DNA of 64,000 bases, taken from positions 62,001-126,000 of the forward strand of contig JANJUV010000017.1 in NCBI GenBank assembly GCA_024710405.1. Direction: 5' to 3'. The position numbers and the translations under genes were made by a program. Below the pieces are notes generated by a model that saw nothing but the letters and a program-made list of their open reading frames with translations, was not told where the DNA came from and did no database searches. Positions 1 to 8,519 of this stretch are shown here, piece by piece (positions within the stretch are counted from its first letter, which is position 1; each line of letters begins with the position of its first letter). This DNA is from Bacteroidales bacterium (GTDB lineage Bacteria > Bacteroidota > Bacteroidia > Bacteroidales > F082).

Positions 1-1046
1 TTTCCGACGAACACAGGGCCATCTGGGAGGGCAAAGGCCTGAGTGCAGATGATGCACGCACAATTTCGGGGATAGAAAAAGTGATGCAGGAAGACCAGTT
101 CGGCGCAGTGCTTCAGGAGGTGATGAACTATGCCGTTGAGGTGTACCTCAACAACAACGAATACATCAAATATCAGTCGGATACGCAAACCAACAGCCAG
201 CGCTTTGCCCGCAGTCTGATGGAAAAATATCCCATGCATACTATCCGACGGGCGGCACCGCTGCTCGAAAAACTGCGGACAATCAAATCGTCCGAAGAGG
301 TGGAATTGATCCGCGAAGCCTGCCGCATCACAGGCCGCGCCTTCGACCGTGTGTTGAAAACAACACGTCCGGGTAAGTTTGAATTTGAAATTCAGGCCGA
401 GGTGGATCATGAGTTCACCATCAACAGGACTCAAGGGCATGGTTACCAGCCCATCATCGCATCGGGCGAAAACGCCTGCACATTGCATTATACAACAAAC
501 AACAGCCAACTGGCCGATGGGCAGCTGATGCTGCTTGACATTGGCGCCGAATACGCAAACTATTCGGCCGACCTGAGCCGGACCATTCCCGTAAACGGAC
601 GATTCAGCCCACGCCAGCGACAATGCTACGATGCCGTGCTGCGTGTGTTTCGTCAGGCAAAGGGCTTCTACAGACCCGGAGCCACCATCGAACAAATCAA
701 CCATCAGGTGTGGCAACTGCTCGAAGCCGAAATGACCGGTCTGGGGCTTTTCACAACTGATGACATAAAAAAACAACCCAAAGACGCCCCGCTCTACCGA
801 AAATACATGATGCATGGCGTGGCACATTATCTTGGCCTCGATGTACATGATGTAGGATCGAAATTCGATCCTCTGGCACCGGGCATGGTACTAACACTCG
901 AACCCGGAATCTATATACGCGAAGAAAAACTGGGCATACGCATCGAAAACGACCTGCTGATTACCAGCAACGGAGCTGTCGACCTGATGGAAGACATCCC
1001 GGTTGAGGCCGAAGAAATTGAATCGATCATGGCAACGAAACAATAA
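1..1046 (+). CDS. Xaa-Pro aminopeptidase (M24), 5'-truncated by window edge
   Basis: Metallopeptidase of the aminopeptidase P/M24 family, expected to remove N-terminal residues before proline. The frame is open from base 3, so only the last 347 residues are present. The pita-bread metal ligands are visible: DIGAEYANYSAD (two Asp), HGVAHYLGLDVHD (His), EPGIYI (Glu) and IRIENDLL (Glu). A GTG at 81 is only an internal codon. The gene ends 22 nt before a second, longer M24 gene on the same strand, so the two are probably cotranscribed paralogues. Family assignment is secure; the N-terminal AMP_N domain lies mostly outside the window. Confidence 0.9.
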   Translation, partial: SDEHRAIWEGKGLSADDARTISGIEKVMQEDQFGAVLQEVMNYAVEVYLNNNEYIKYQSDTQTNSQRFARSLMEKYPMHTIRRAAPLLEKLRTIKSSEEVELIREACRITGRAFDRVLKTTRPGKFEFEIQAEVDHEFTINRTQGHGYQPIIASGENACTLHYTTNNSQLADGQLMLLDIGAEYANYSADLSRTIPVNGRFSPRQRQCYDAVLRVFRQAKGFYRPGATIEQINHQVWQLLEAEMTGLGLFTTDDIKKQPKDAPLYRKYMMHGVAHYLGLDVHDVGSKFDPLAPGMVLTLEPGIYIREEKLGIRIENDLLITSNGAVDLMEDIPVEAEEIESIMATKQ

Positions 1047-1068
1047 TATCAAAATAAATAAGACGACT

Positions 1069-2490
1069 ATGTTTGCACAAGAAGTGTATGCCGAAAGGCG
1101 CAGAAAACTCAAGGCGGAAATCAATTCCGGTATTGCCCTTTTTCCGGGCAATCCCGAAGCCTCGTTCAACTATCCGGCGAATACCTATCATTACCGGCAG
1201 GACAGTCATTTTTCCTATTTCTTCGGAATCAACCATCCCGGATTTGCCGGTCTGATTGATTTTGAATCAGGTGAAGAGATTTTGTTCGGCACCGATTTCG
1301 ATATTGACGACATCATCTGGATGGGCGATCAGCCTTCGGTAGCCGACCAGGCCGCAGAGGCAGGCATCAAGACCACATATGCTTATTCCACCCTCGCAGA
1401 TTGGATAACCAAAGCCCTGAAACAAGGACGCACGGTACATTATCTCCCGCCCTATCGCGGCAAGGTGATGATCGAACTGGGCAGGTTGCTCAACAAAGCT
1501 GCCCATGAGGTGAAAGCAGGGGCCAGTGTTTCGCTGATCAAAGCTGTTGTGAAACTCAAAGAAATTAAGGAACAGCTTGAAATCAGCGAAATTGAAAAAG
1601 CAGTGGATGTGGCCTGGCTGATGCATACGACCGCCATGAAAATGGCCAAACCCGGCAGGATCGAACAGGAGATTGCCGGTACCATCGAAGGTATTGCCCT
1701 CGCACATGGCGGCCCTGTTTCTTTTCCGGTAATCCTGAGCGTCAACGGTCAAACCCTGCACAATCATTATCACGGCAACATACTCACCGAAGGACGGATG
1801 CTGGTGGTTGATGCTGGTGCAGAGCTCCCCTCACTGTATTCAAGCGACATCACCCGAACCATCCCCGTTGGTGGCAGGTTCAATGCCCGCCAAAAAGACA
1901 TTTACGAAATTGTGCTGAAAGCCAATGTGGAAAGCATTAAGGCAACAGCACCGAGTTTACCCTATCGCGACATGCACTTCATTGCTGCGCGTACCATTGC
2001 CGAAGGACTAACCTCCCTTGGCCTGATGAAAGGCAATCCCGAAGATGCCGTAGCAGCAGGCGCGCACACCCTGTTTTTTCCTCATGGACTGGGCCATATG
2101 CTCGGCATGGATGTACACGACATGGAAGGAGTGGGCGAAAATCATGTTGGATATGATGAAGAAACAAAGAGGTCGGATCAGTTTGGCACAGCATACCTGC
2201 GCATGGGCAAACGCCTCAAACCGGGCATGGTAATGACCAACGAGCCGGGCATTTATTTTATTCCTGCGTTGATAGACAAGTTCAGGAACGAAAAGAAATT
2301 CATGGATTTTGTCAACTACGACAAGGTGGAACAGTTTAAGGATTTTGGAGGTATCAGAATCGAAGACGATATTCTGATCACCGAACAGGGTCACCGCATT
2401 TTGGGCAGACCCATCCCCAAAACTGTAGCAGAAGTGGAAGCCACAGCTGCCGAAACGCGCCAATGGATTAAAATGAACGGAATCTACTGA
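1069..2490 (+). CDS. Xaa-Pro aminopeptidase (aminopeptidase P, M24B)
   Basis: Full-length aminopeptidase P of 473 residues. An N-terminal AMP_N-like domain (about 1-150) precedes the M24 catalytic domain. Metal-binding signatures are DAGAELPSLYSSDITRT, HGLGHMLGMDVHD, NEPGIYF and GGIRIEDDIL. The open frame extends back to 1003 inside the preceding gene, but the ATG at 1069 gives the typical N-terminus MFAQEVYAERR and leaves a 22-nt gap. Between the fourth and fifth motifs there is an insertion rich in Lys and Phe (IDKFRNEKKFMDF), as in PepP proteins of about 470 residues. It probably recycles proline peptides in the cytoplasm. It is a paralogue of the preceding gene, not a duplicate. Confidence 0.93.
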   Translation: MFAQEVYAERRRKLKAEINSGIALFPGNPEASFNYPANTYHYRQDSHFSYFFGINHPGFAGLIDFESGEEILFGTDFDIDDIIWMGDQPSVADQAAEAGIKTTYAYSTLADWITKALKQGRTVHYLPPYRGKVMIELGRLLNKAAHEVKAGASVSLIKAVVKLKEIKEQLEISEIEKAVDVAWLMHTTAMKMAKPGRIEQEIAGTIEGIALAHGGPVSFPVILSVNGQTLHNHYHGNILTEGRMLVVDAGAELPSLYSSDITRTIPVGGRFNARQKDIYEIVLKANVESIKATAPSLPYRDMHFIAARTIAEGLTSLGLMKGNPEDAVAAGAHTLFFPHGLGHMLGMDVHDMEGVGENHVGYDEETKRSDQFGTAYLRMGKRLKPGMVMTNEPGIYFIPALIDKFRNEKKFMDFVNYDKVEQFKDFGGIRIEDDILITEQGHRILGRPIPKTVAEVEATAAETRQWIKMNGIY

Positions 2491-2613
2491 TCTGTTGCCT
2501 GTTTCAGGAAGATTCGCTGCCCAGGGTAAAGTGATTAGGGTGTCGGATCGCATCTCTGGTTTCCTTGGCATGCTAAAAGATCAGCAATATCAACTAATGA
2601 CGAATTACTCAGG

Positions 2614-3414
2614 ATGAAAAGAGCCCTTCTGGATCGCAAAGAAATAGCCTACCATGTAAGTGGCGATGGCCCCTGTCTGTTGCTGGTGCATGGTTTTCCG
2701 ATGGACCACCGGGTATGGGAAGGCTTCGTCGGGAGACTTTCGCCATATTTCAAAGTCATCTGCCCCGACCTTCCCGGTTTCGGCGATACGGCCATGATGG
2801 GCGAAGCCCACAGCATGAACCTTATGGCCAGAGCTGTGAAAGCGGTGCTGGACGAAGAAAAAGTCAGTCGCTGTGTCTTTGCCGGACATTCGATGGGAGG
2901 ATATGTGGGATTGGCTTTTGCCAAGCATTTTCCGGAGACCCTGGCCGGACTGGTGTTGTTTCACTCGCAGGCTGCGGCCGATGACGAGCAGGCCATCGTT
3001 AAACGCAACGAAGCTGTTCTGCAAGTGATTACCGACAAACACGCTTTTCTTGATCAGTTTTTACCCGGATTGTTCGACCCGGCATTCCTGAGCGCACACG
3101 CCGCCACCGTTTCTACATTCGACAGCATTGTCAAATCACAAAGCGAAAAAGCCATAGTGGCTGCGCTTGTGGGCATGCGCGACCGCGAAAGCCATATCAG
3201 CCTGCTTACCCGCATCGCCAGCCCTGTTTTGTTTATTCTGGGCAAAAGCGACACCCGTATGCCCGCAGTCAAAATCATGGCGCAGGCCGGTCTTCCGCTC
3301 CATGCCGAAATGTTGATGCTCGAACATGTGGGTCATATGGGCTTTGTTGAAACACCCTTGCTCACGGCAACAACGATCAGGTATTTTGCCGAAAAATGCT
3401 ATCTCATCCAATAA
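2614..3414 (+). CDS. alpha/beta hydrolase
   Basis: Cytoplasmic alpha/beta-hydrolase-fold enzyme of 266 residues; substrate unknown. The oxyanion region HGFPMDHRVW (26-35), the nucleophile elbow GHSMGG with Ser93, a likely acid Asp213 in GKSDTRMP and the catalytic His241 in HVGHMGF are all present. No signal peptide. It is followed after 16 nt by a TMTC-like membrane protein and then a KAS III gene on the same strand, so it may belong to a lipid or glycoconjugate operon. A metabolic esterase or a C-C hydrolase is equally possible from sequence alone. Confidence 0.85.
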   Translation: MKRALLDRKEIAYHVSGDGPCLLLVHGFPMDHRVWEGFVGRLSPYFKVICPDLPGFGDTAMMGEAHSMNLMARAVKAVLDEEKVSRCVFAGHSMGGYVGLAFAKHFPETLAGLVLFHSQAAADDEQAIVKRNEAVLQVITDKHAFLDQFLPGLFDPAFLSAHAATVSTFDSIVKSQSEKAIVAALVGMRDRESHISLLTRIASPVLFILGKSDTRMPAVKIMAQAGLPLHAEMLMLEHVGHMGFVETPLLTATTIRYFAEKCYLIQ

Positions 3415-3430
3415 TCTCATTACTGATTGC

Positions 3431-5524
3431 ATGGCCAATAAAAACAAGGATAAGAATCCCAAAAAAACCGGCTCGCAGAGCGGTCTTCCGGAGCTTGTGC
3501 CCGGAACCAGATTATCTATCTTGCTTCTGGGATTAATTTCGGTTTTGTTCTATATCAACACTGTCCGAAACCATTATGCGCTCGATGATTATCTGGTGGT
3601 GGAAAACAACGAAACAGTAGCCAAAGGGTTAGCCGGGATTCCTGAAATCCTGACAAGTCTTTACACCGTTGAAAAAAGCAACTCATTCGGATACAGACCA
3701 ATTGCTCAGATAACTTTTGCCATTGAGCAACAATTCACTGCCGGACTGGACTGGAATGCCAACATCAGTCATTTCGTAAACGTGCTCCTTTACATGTTGG
3801 CGGTATGGCTGCTTTACCTGGTACTATTGAGGCTGCTCCGCGGATATAATCCCTGGTTTCCATTGTTGATCTCCCTTGTTTTTCTGGCACACCCTTTGCA
3901 CACCGAGGTGGTGGCAAGCCTCAAAAACCGTGAGATTCTGCTGGAGTTCATTTTCTCGCTGCTGGCACTCAGAAGTCTGGTCAACTGGGCAGATACGCAG
4001 AAAAAAACTGCCTTGTTTGCAGGTATGTTTTATTATGCCCTTGCACTTCTTTCGAAGGAAACCGCCATTGCACAAATCGCCGTTTTTCCGCTGGTGCTTT
4101 ATTTCTTTACCCCGGCCCGACCCAAACAAATGAAATGGGTGATTGCGGTTGGTGCTCTTATCATGATTCCAGTAATACTGGGCCCCCGAATGATGCTTCC
4201 GGAGATGGACCGCAATTTCAGACTGATGGAAAACCCCCTGTTTGTTGAAGAGAATTTCTTCGTGCGCATGGCCACAGCGGTGTACATCCTGGGATACTAT
4301 CTGAAACTGCTTTTGTTGCCCTTCCCGCTACGTTATTATTACGGCTTCAACATGATACCTCTGACCAACTGGGCCGACCCATTGGTGTGGCTTTCTCTGG
4401 TTATTCATCTGAGCTTGTTGTATCTGGCCATCAGGGCATTCCTGAAAAAGTCAGTGCTTTCGTTTTTTATCCTCTATTATTTCATCAACATCTCCATGTA
4501 TGCCAACATCGTTTCACCGGTTCCGGGCATTGTTGGTGAACGCTTTATGTTCTTTTCTTCGCTTTCCTTTGCTGCATTGACGGCTTACCTCATCCACCGC
4601 ATCAGCGGTATTCCCTTGACAGAAGGAAAAACAAAACTGCTGCCCGTTGTTGTCAGCTCAATGTTGCTGCTGGCCGTGCTGATTCCTTACGGATATCTAA
4701 CAGTTAACCGGAATGCTGAATGGCGGACACATTTTACTCTCTATCAGGCCGACATGCGCAAACTCAATCAATCCGTTAAAGCCAACGATCTGTTTGCCGG
4801 CGAACTGATGAAGCAGGTGAATACCGAGCTCGCCAAACCTGTGAATCCATATAAATTCATCGTTCCCCTGATTGAAAGGGCTACGAATCATTACAAACAG
4901 GCATTGCTTATCGATTCAACCCATTGGTCATCATACAACAATCTGGGAATCATCAGTCAAAGGATACACGGCGCTCAGTATATGCTTCGTTCACGAAGCC
5001 TCTTCAGCAACGGCGACACACTGAAAGCCCGCCAGGAGTATGAAGGAGGTGTTGCTGAGACCTACAAAGCCATTGAATATTTTAAAAGAGCATTACATTT
5101 CAAGCCCAACTACGATGCAGCTTTGTTTAACATCGGCATGTCATTCGACCAGTTGAATATGCCTGATTCATCTATTGTGTATTACCGCAGATCACTTGCG
5201 ATAAGCCCATCGGTAATAAACACGCGGTCGCGATTGGCGAATGCCCTGTTCCGGACAGGACAAATGGAAGAGGCTGTGCGCGAAAACATGAGCATCATCG
5301 AATCCGACCCGGCTTCGGACCTGCCCTACATCAACCTCGGAAACTACTATTACTCACTGGGTGAACGCGAAAAAGCAGTGAATTACTATCTTGAAGCATT
5401 CTCGCGAAATCCCAAAAAAGAGATCGCACAGGTTCTGAGCACTTATTATCACGAAACAGGTGATGCCGGGAAAGCAGCGTATTATAAGCAGGCAGCAGAA
5501 AATCCTGTTGAAACCCGAAAATGA
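3431..5524 (+). CDS. TMTC-like integral membrane protein with C-terminal TPR repeats
   Basis: Protein of 697 residues. The ATG at 3431 is preferred over an upstream in-frame codon inside the hydrolase gene. After a basic N-terminus (KNKDKNPKK) come about ten hydrophobic segments to residue 455, then TPR units (about 470-690) typified by HWSSYNNLGIIS, YDAALFNIGMSFDQL and DLPYINLGNYYYSLG. The luminal-type motif LDDYLVVENN near the first membrane segment and HPLHTEVVASLKNRE resemble those of TMTC protein O-mannosyltransferases, which suggests a GT-C fold with an Asp-Asp catalytic pair. Whether it glycosylates exported proteins is inference. Its stop overlaps the next start (ATGA). Confidence 0.78.
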   Translation: MANKNKDKNPKKTGSQSGLPELVPGTRLSILLLGLISVLFYINTVRNHYALDDYLVVENNETVAKGLAGIPEILTSLYTVEKSNSFGYRPIAQITFAIEQQFTAGLDWNANISHFVNVLLYMLAVWLLYLVLLRLLRGYNPWFPLLISLVFLAHPLHTEVVASLKNREILLEFIFSLLALRSLVNWADTQKKTALFAGMFYYALALLSKETAIAQIAVFPLVLYFFTPARPKQMKWVIAVGALIMIPVILGPRMMLPEMDRNFRLMENPLFVEENFFVRMATAVYILGYYLKLLLLPFPLRYYYGFNMIPLTNWADPLVWLSLVIHLSLLYLAIRAFLKKSVLSFFILYYFINISMYANIVSPVPGIVGERFMFFSSLSFAALTAYLIHRISGIPLTEGKTKLLPVVVSSMLLLAVLIPYGYLTVNRNAEWRTHFTLYQADMRKLNQSVKANDLFAGELMKQVNTELAKPVNPYKFIVPLIERATNHYKQALLIDSTHWSSYNNLGIISQRIHGAQYMLRSRSLFSNGDTLKARQEYEGGVAETYKAIEYFKRALHFKPNYDAALFNIGMSFDQLNMPDSSIVYYRRSLAISPSVINTRSRLANALFRTGQMEEAVRENMSIIESDPASDLPYINLGNYYYSLGEREKAVNYYLEAFSRNPKKEIAQVLSTYYHETGDAGKAAYYKQAAENPVETRK

Positions 5525-6543
5525 TACAGGAAAACGTGAATATCAAAGCACTGGCCACCTATCTTCCTGAGCGTGTGCTGAGCAACGAGGATCTTTCTGT
5601 GCTTTTTCCCGACCTTAAGGTGAAGGAACTGACACGGCTAACAGGTGTGTATCAGCGCCATATCTCAGCCCCCGATGAAACATCAGCCGACATGGCTTTC
5701 CGGGCAGCAGAAACCCTTTTTGGCCAGAATGAAGCACTTCGCGAAAGCATCGACTTTATTATACTATGTACGGCCGGAGGTGACTACAACACACCGGCTT
5801 CGGCTTGTATTCTCCAGCACCGATTGGGTTTAATCCATGATTGTGGTGCTTTTGACTTTAATCAGGGATGCACCGGATATCTTTACGGGCTCAGCTTAGC
5901 TAAGGGCCTTATTATGAACGGGTCGGCCACGAATGTGCTGCTGCTCACTGCCGAAACCATCACCAAAACCATTCATCCTGAAGATAAAAGCAACCGGGCC
6001 ATCTTCGGCGACGGTGCCACAGCAAGTATCATCAACCGTTCGGATGAACAACAGGCAGGCCTCGGTGAATTTGTGTTTGGTACTGATGGCAGCCGCTATG
6101 AAGAAATCATCATCCGCCACGGACGCGAACGATATCCCCTGCCCGAGTCGGCACAACCTGATTTTACCGATGCTTACGGTAACATCAGGAACCACGCCAG
6201 ATTTTATATGAACGGACAGGCAGTTTTTCAGTTTTCGGTGAGCAAAGCCCCCGAAATGGTGCGCCAACTCCTCGAAAAAAACAAGCTTGCTCCCGAACAG
6301 ATCGACCTCTATATCTTTCATCAGGCCAACCAGGTAATTCTGGAAACCATCGGAAAAAAACTGCGCATCACTTCCGATAAGAATCTGATATGCCTCGCCA
6401 ATACCGGAAATACTGTTGCTTCCACAATCCCCTTTGCGCTTGAGTCTGCCCGGAAACAAGGTCTTCTCAAAAAAGGAACAAGGGTGTTGCTCGGAGGCTT
6501 CGGCGTTGGATTCTCCTGGGGCGGAACGGTTTTGACGATATAA
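5521..6543 (+). CDS. 3-oxoacyl-ACP synthase III family protein (FabH-like)
   Basis: Ketoacyl synthase III-fold condensing enzyme of 340 residues, expected to join an acyl-CoA or acyl thioester to malonyl-ACP. The triad is complete: Cys117 in NQGCTGYLYG, His267 in FHQANQ and Asn297 in NTGNTVAS. Its first four bases overlap the preceding stop codon, so translation is probably coupled. Because it sits beside a hydrolase and a membrane glycosyltransferase-like gene rather than in a fab cluster, it may be a specialised KAS III and not the housekeeping FabH. Sequence alone does not decide this. Confidence 0.88.
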   Translation: MIQENVNIKALATYLPERVLSNEDLSVLFPDLKVKELTRLTGVYQRHISAPDETSADMAFRAAETLFGQNEALRESIDFIILCTAGGDYNTPASACILQHRLGLIHDCGAFDFNQGCTGYLYGLSLAKGLIMNGSATNVLLLTAETITKTIHPEDKSNRAIFGDGATASIINRSDEQQAGLGEFVFGTDGSRYEEIIIRHGRERYPLPESAQPDFTDAYGNIRNHARFYMNGQAVFQFSVSKAPEMVRQLLEKNKLAPEQIDLYIFHQANQVILETIGKKLRITSDKNLICLANTGNTVASTIPFALESARKQGLLKKGTRVLLGGFGVGFSWGGTVLTI

Positions 6544-6544
6544 T

Positions 6545-6586
6545 CTGGTTTCTTGTTTCTTGCTTCTTGTTTCTTGTTTCTGGGTT
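6545..6586 (+). repeat. 7-bp tandem array, six units
   Basis: Six head-to-tail heptamers of the type CTTGTTT/CTGGTTT fill the gap between two convergent genes (stops at 6543 and 6597). The period is exactly seven with no slips. It belongs to the same family as arrays near 24.1, 34.7, 49.4 and 59.5-59.8 kb. The array reads CTGGTT on the strand of the gene it follows. Confidence 0.85.
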
Positions 6587-6596
6587 TCTCCTTCAT

Positions 6597-7655
6597 TTAT
6601 TCAACTACTTTATAAACAGTCTTTTTACGGTACACTTTTCTGATCCAGCGGGGCAATACGATGGCGCCGATGAAAAGATAGGGATAATAACTGAGGAAGC
6701 GCCAGAGCAGGGCAAGTGGTATGGCCCAGGCAAGATTGGGAATCATGTCGCCCAGAAAGTCGGTGAAAATGAATTCGGCTACACCACTTCCGCCAGGTGT
6801 CGGGCTCACCAGAAGTATGATCCACATGGTCAGCTGACGGGCATAAACCAGCAAATGGTCAGCAAAACTCAGGTGGCTGAAGAAAAAGGCCATGAACATG
6901 AAATTAACCACCCAATAGCGACTTGTCCACGACAAAAATGTAGCCAGACCCGAACCAAACCAGTATTTCCATGATTTTCCTCTGATCTGTTGTGAGGTGA
7001 CAATCAGCTGGTTGGCTAATTTTCGGGCACGCATCCGCCACCGTCTCAGAAAAGGAATCATGAACACAAAAGAAAGAAGCCATTTAAAGAAATAGGGATT
7101 GAAAAACAGAGTGTAGTAAAGCAATAATGTATAAATCAAGATCAATCCATATCCAATATAAAGTGCCGTGCGCACCCCTTCGGCGAATGGAAGTCCGTCG
7201 GGCGGAAAAACCTGACTGCCAAATATCAGATACAAAACAGGCACCATCAGTATGAAAAACACCTCATCGAGAAAGATGGCGGTGAGCACAACTGCAGTAC
7301 TCTTGCCCGAATTAAGGCCCTCTTTATAAAGAAAATAAATGGCCGGGCCAGTGCCACCAACCACCGAGGGCGACACAGCCGAACTGAATTCCCAAAGCAT
7401 AATCACCTGAAACGCCTGCCGCCAGCCTATTTCACCATCTGTAAGTATTCTGATGCGGATCATATAAGCCAGGTCGCGCACACCCATCATCATCAAAGCA
7501 ACAGACAACCAAAACACCGCTGCCCAAGTCCACTGAAAAAAACCAAAAGCCTCAGGGTCGAAATTGCGGTAAAGCATCCAGAAAGCCACACCCAAACCCA
7601 GTACTATTGGGTAAACAATACGTCCGGGCCGCAATGATTTCCTCAGATCTTCCAT
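6597..7655 (-). CDS. lysylphosphatidylglycerol synthase TM-region/UPF0104 family membrane protein
   Basis: Integral membrane protein of 352 residues with about eight hydrophobic segments, of the AglD/MprF-flippase-like family. The signature SAVSPSVVGGTGPAIYFLYK (about 96-115) and the later SPTPGGSGVAEFIF are the family's paired glycine-rich loops. The ATG at 7655 gives MEDLRKSLRPG; a start at 7691 is possible but would overlap the predicted promoter at 7672-7679. The family usually moves lipid-linked intermediates or lipids across the inner membrane; the substrate here is unknown. It ends convergently with the KAS III gene, separated by a heptamer array. Confidence 0.85.
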   Translation of the reverse strand: MEDLRKSLRPGRIVYPIVLGLGVAFWMLYRNFDPEAFGFFQWTWAAVFWLSVALMMMGVRDLAYMIRIRILTDGEIGWRQAFQVIMLWEFSSAVSPSVVGGTGPAIYFLYKEGLNSGKSTAVVLTAIFLDEVFFILMVPVLYLIFGSQVFPPDGLPFAEGVRTALYIGYGLILIYTLLLYYTLFFNPYFFKWLLSFVFMIPFLRRWRMRARKLANQLIVTSQQIRGKSWKYWFGSGLATFLSWTSRYWVVNFMFMAFFFSHLSFADHLLVYARQLTMWIILLVSPTPGGSGVAEFIFTDFLGDMIPNLAWAIPLALLWRFLSYYPYLFIGAIVLPRWIRKVYRKKTVYKVVE

Positions 7656-7671
7656 GATGCTAAAATTACTG

Positions 7672-7679
7672 CAAAAATA
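7672..7679 (-). promoter_or_regulatory. TAnnTTTG-type -7 element for the flippase-like gene
   Basis: On the minus strand this reads TATTTTTG, matching the Bacteroidota -7 consensus, 16 nt ahead of the ATG at 7655. No clear TTTG -33 box is seen at normal spacing, so the call rests on the -7 box and position. Confidence 0.4.
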
Positions 7680-7759
7680 CAGTTTAGGCAATCACCTACT
7701 TGAATCTTAAATAAATAATTGATATATAAATTGTTAAGAAATCTGAAAAAATTCACTAA

Positions 7760-7808
7760 CTGTCATTATGTCATGTTGATTTTTTAACAAGCTGTCATTA
7801 TGGCGTGT
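7760..7808 (+). promoter_or_regulatory. paired direct repeats upstream of hsp20 (possible activator sites)
   Basis: CTGTCATTATGTCATGT (7760-7776) and CTGTCATTATGGCGTGT (7792-7808) match at 15 of 17 positions with start points 32 bp apart, about three helical turns. The second copy runs into the sigma-54-type promoter. The arrangement suits binding of an enhancer protein or repressor on one face of the DNA; the protein is not identified. Confidence 0.5.
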
Positions 7809-7816
7809 ATATTGCT
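7801..7816 (+). promoter_or_regulatory. sigma-54-type promoter for hsp20
   Basis: TGGCGTGTATATTGCT fits the -24/-12 consensus TGGCACG-N4-TTGC(A/T) with two mismatches and the exact spacing between the invariant GG and GC. Transcription would start near 7827, leaving a leader of about 74 nt that ends in a strong ribosome site. No good TAnnTTTG box lies in the gap. Confidence 0.6.
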
Positions 7817-7900
7817 GAATATTTTGAGTGGAACAAAATTTGAACGGTCGATGGTTGTAAACATAAAATTAAATAACCCAAAAAATAGGAGGACTAAACC

Positions 7901-8332
7901 ATGAACTTAATCAGATTTAATCAGCATCCGGTGAGTTTGCTCAGCGAACTAATGGAAGATTTCGACAGGAACTTTTTCGCCCGCACCCCCGAAACAAGGG
8001 GAATGGTTCCGGCTGTGAACATCCGCGAAAGTGAAGACAACTTTGTGCTTGATGTGGCTGCACCCGGATTGAAAAAGGAAGACTTTAAGATCAACCTCGA
8101 CAACAATGTGTTGACAATCAGTTCGGAACAGAAGAACGAAAACGAAGAGAAAAACGAGAAGTACACCCGTAAAGAGTTCTTCTTCAACGCCTTCTCTCGT
8201 TCGTTTACCCTGCCCAAGACCATTGATCTCGACAAGATCAGGGCCGACTACAAAGACGGCGTACTGTCCATCAGCCTGCCGAAACGCGAAGACGCCAAAG
8301 TAGCTGTAAACCGCGAGATTGCCATCGCATAA
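7901..8332 (+). CDS. Hsp20/alpha-crystallin small heat-shock protein
   Basis: Small heat-shock chaperone of 143 residues that would hold unfolding proteins in large oligomers. The alpha-crystallin domain spans about 35-135, from VPAVNIRESEDNFVLDVAAP to DYKDGVLSISLPKRE; the terminal IAIA is the kind of tail used for oligomer contacts. The start is well supported by AGGAGG at 7887-7892, a Shine-Dalgarno match rare among its neighbours. It appears to be a single-gene unit, from the sigma-54-type promoter at 7801 to a terminator at 8364. Confidence 0.95.
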   Translation: MNLIRFNQHPVSLLSELMEDFDRNFFARTPETRGMVPAVNIRESEDNFVLDVAAPGLKKEDFKINLDNNVLTISSEQKNENEEKNEKYTRKEFFFNAFSRSFTLPKTIDLDKIRADYKDGVLSISLPKREDAKVAVNREIAIA

Positions 8333-8363
8333 GCCGGCACATTACACCACTTGATGACACAAG

Positions 8364-8399
8364 CCCATGCTCAGACGAGTGTGGGTTTTTTGTTTTTTT
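8364..8399 (+). terminator. rho-independent terminator after hsp20
   Basis: Nine-base-pair stem (CCCATGCTC with GAGTGTGGG, two wobble pairs) around the loop AGAC, followed directly by a run of 13 T in 14 bases. It lies 31 nt after the hsp20 stop. Confidence 0.8.
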
Positions 8400-8519
8400 A
8401 TGTTTTATGCCTGAGCAAAACGATCAAAGACATTTTTTCATTGACTTGAAAATAATTAGAAGGATATCAGAAAGTTTTATGTGTATTTTTATGCTTGCAA
8501 AAAACCAAAAACAAAACAC

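Noticed and set aside
1003-1068. Longer N-terminus for the second aminopeptidase P
   Set aside because: The extra 22 residues overlap the preceding gene and are basic and unlike the family; the ATG at 1069 gives the normal start.
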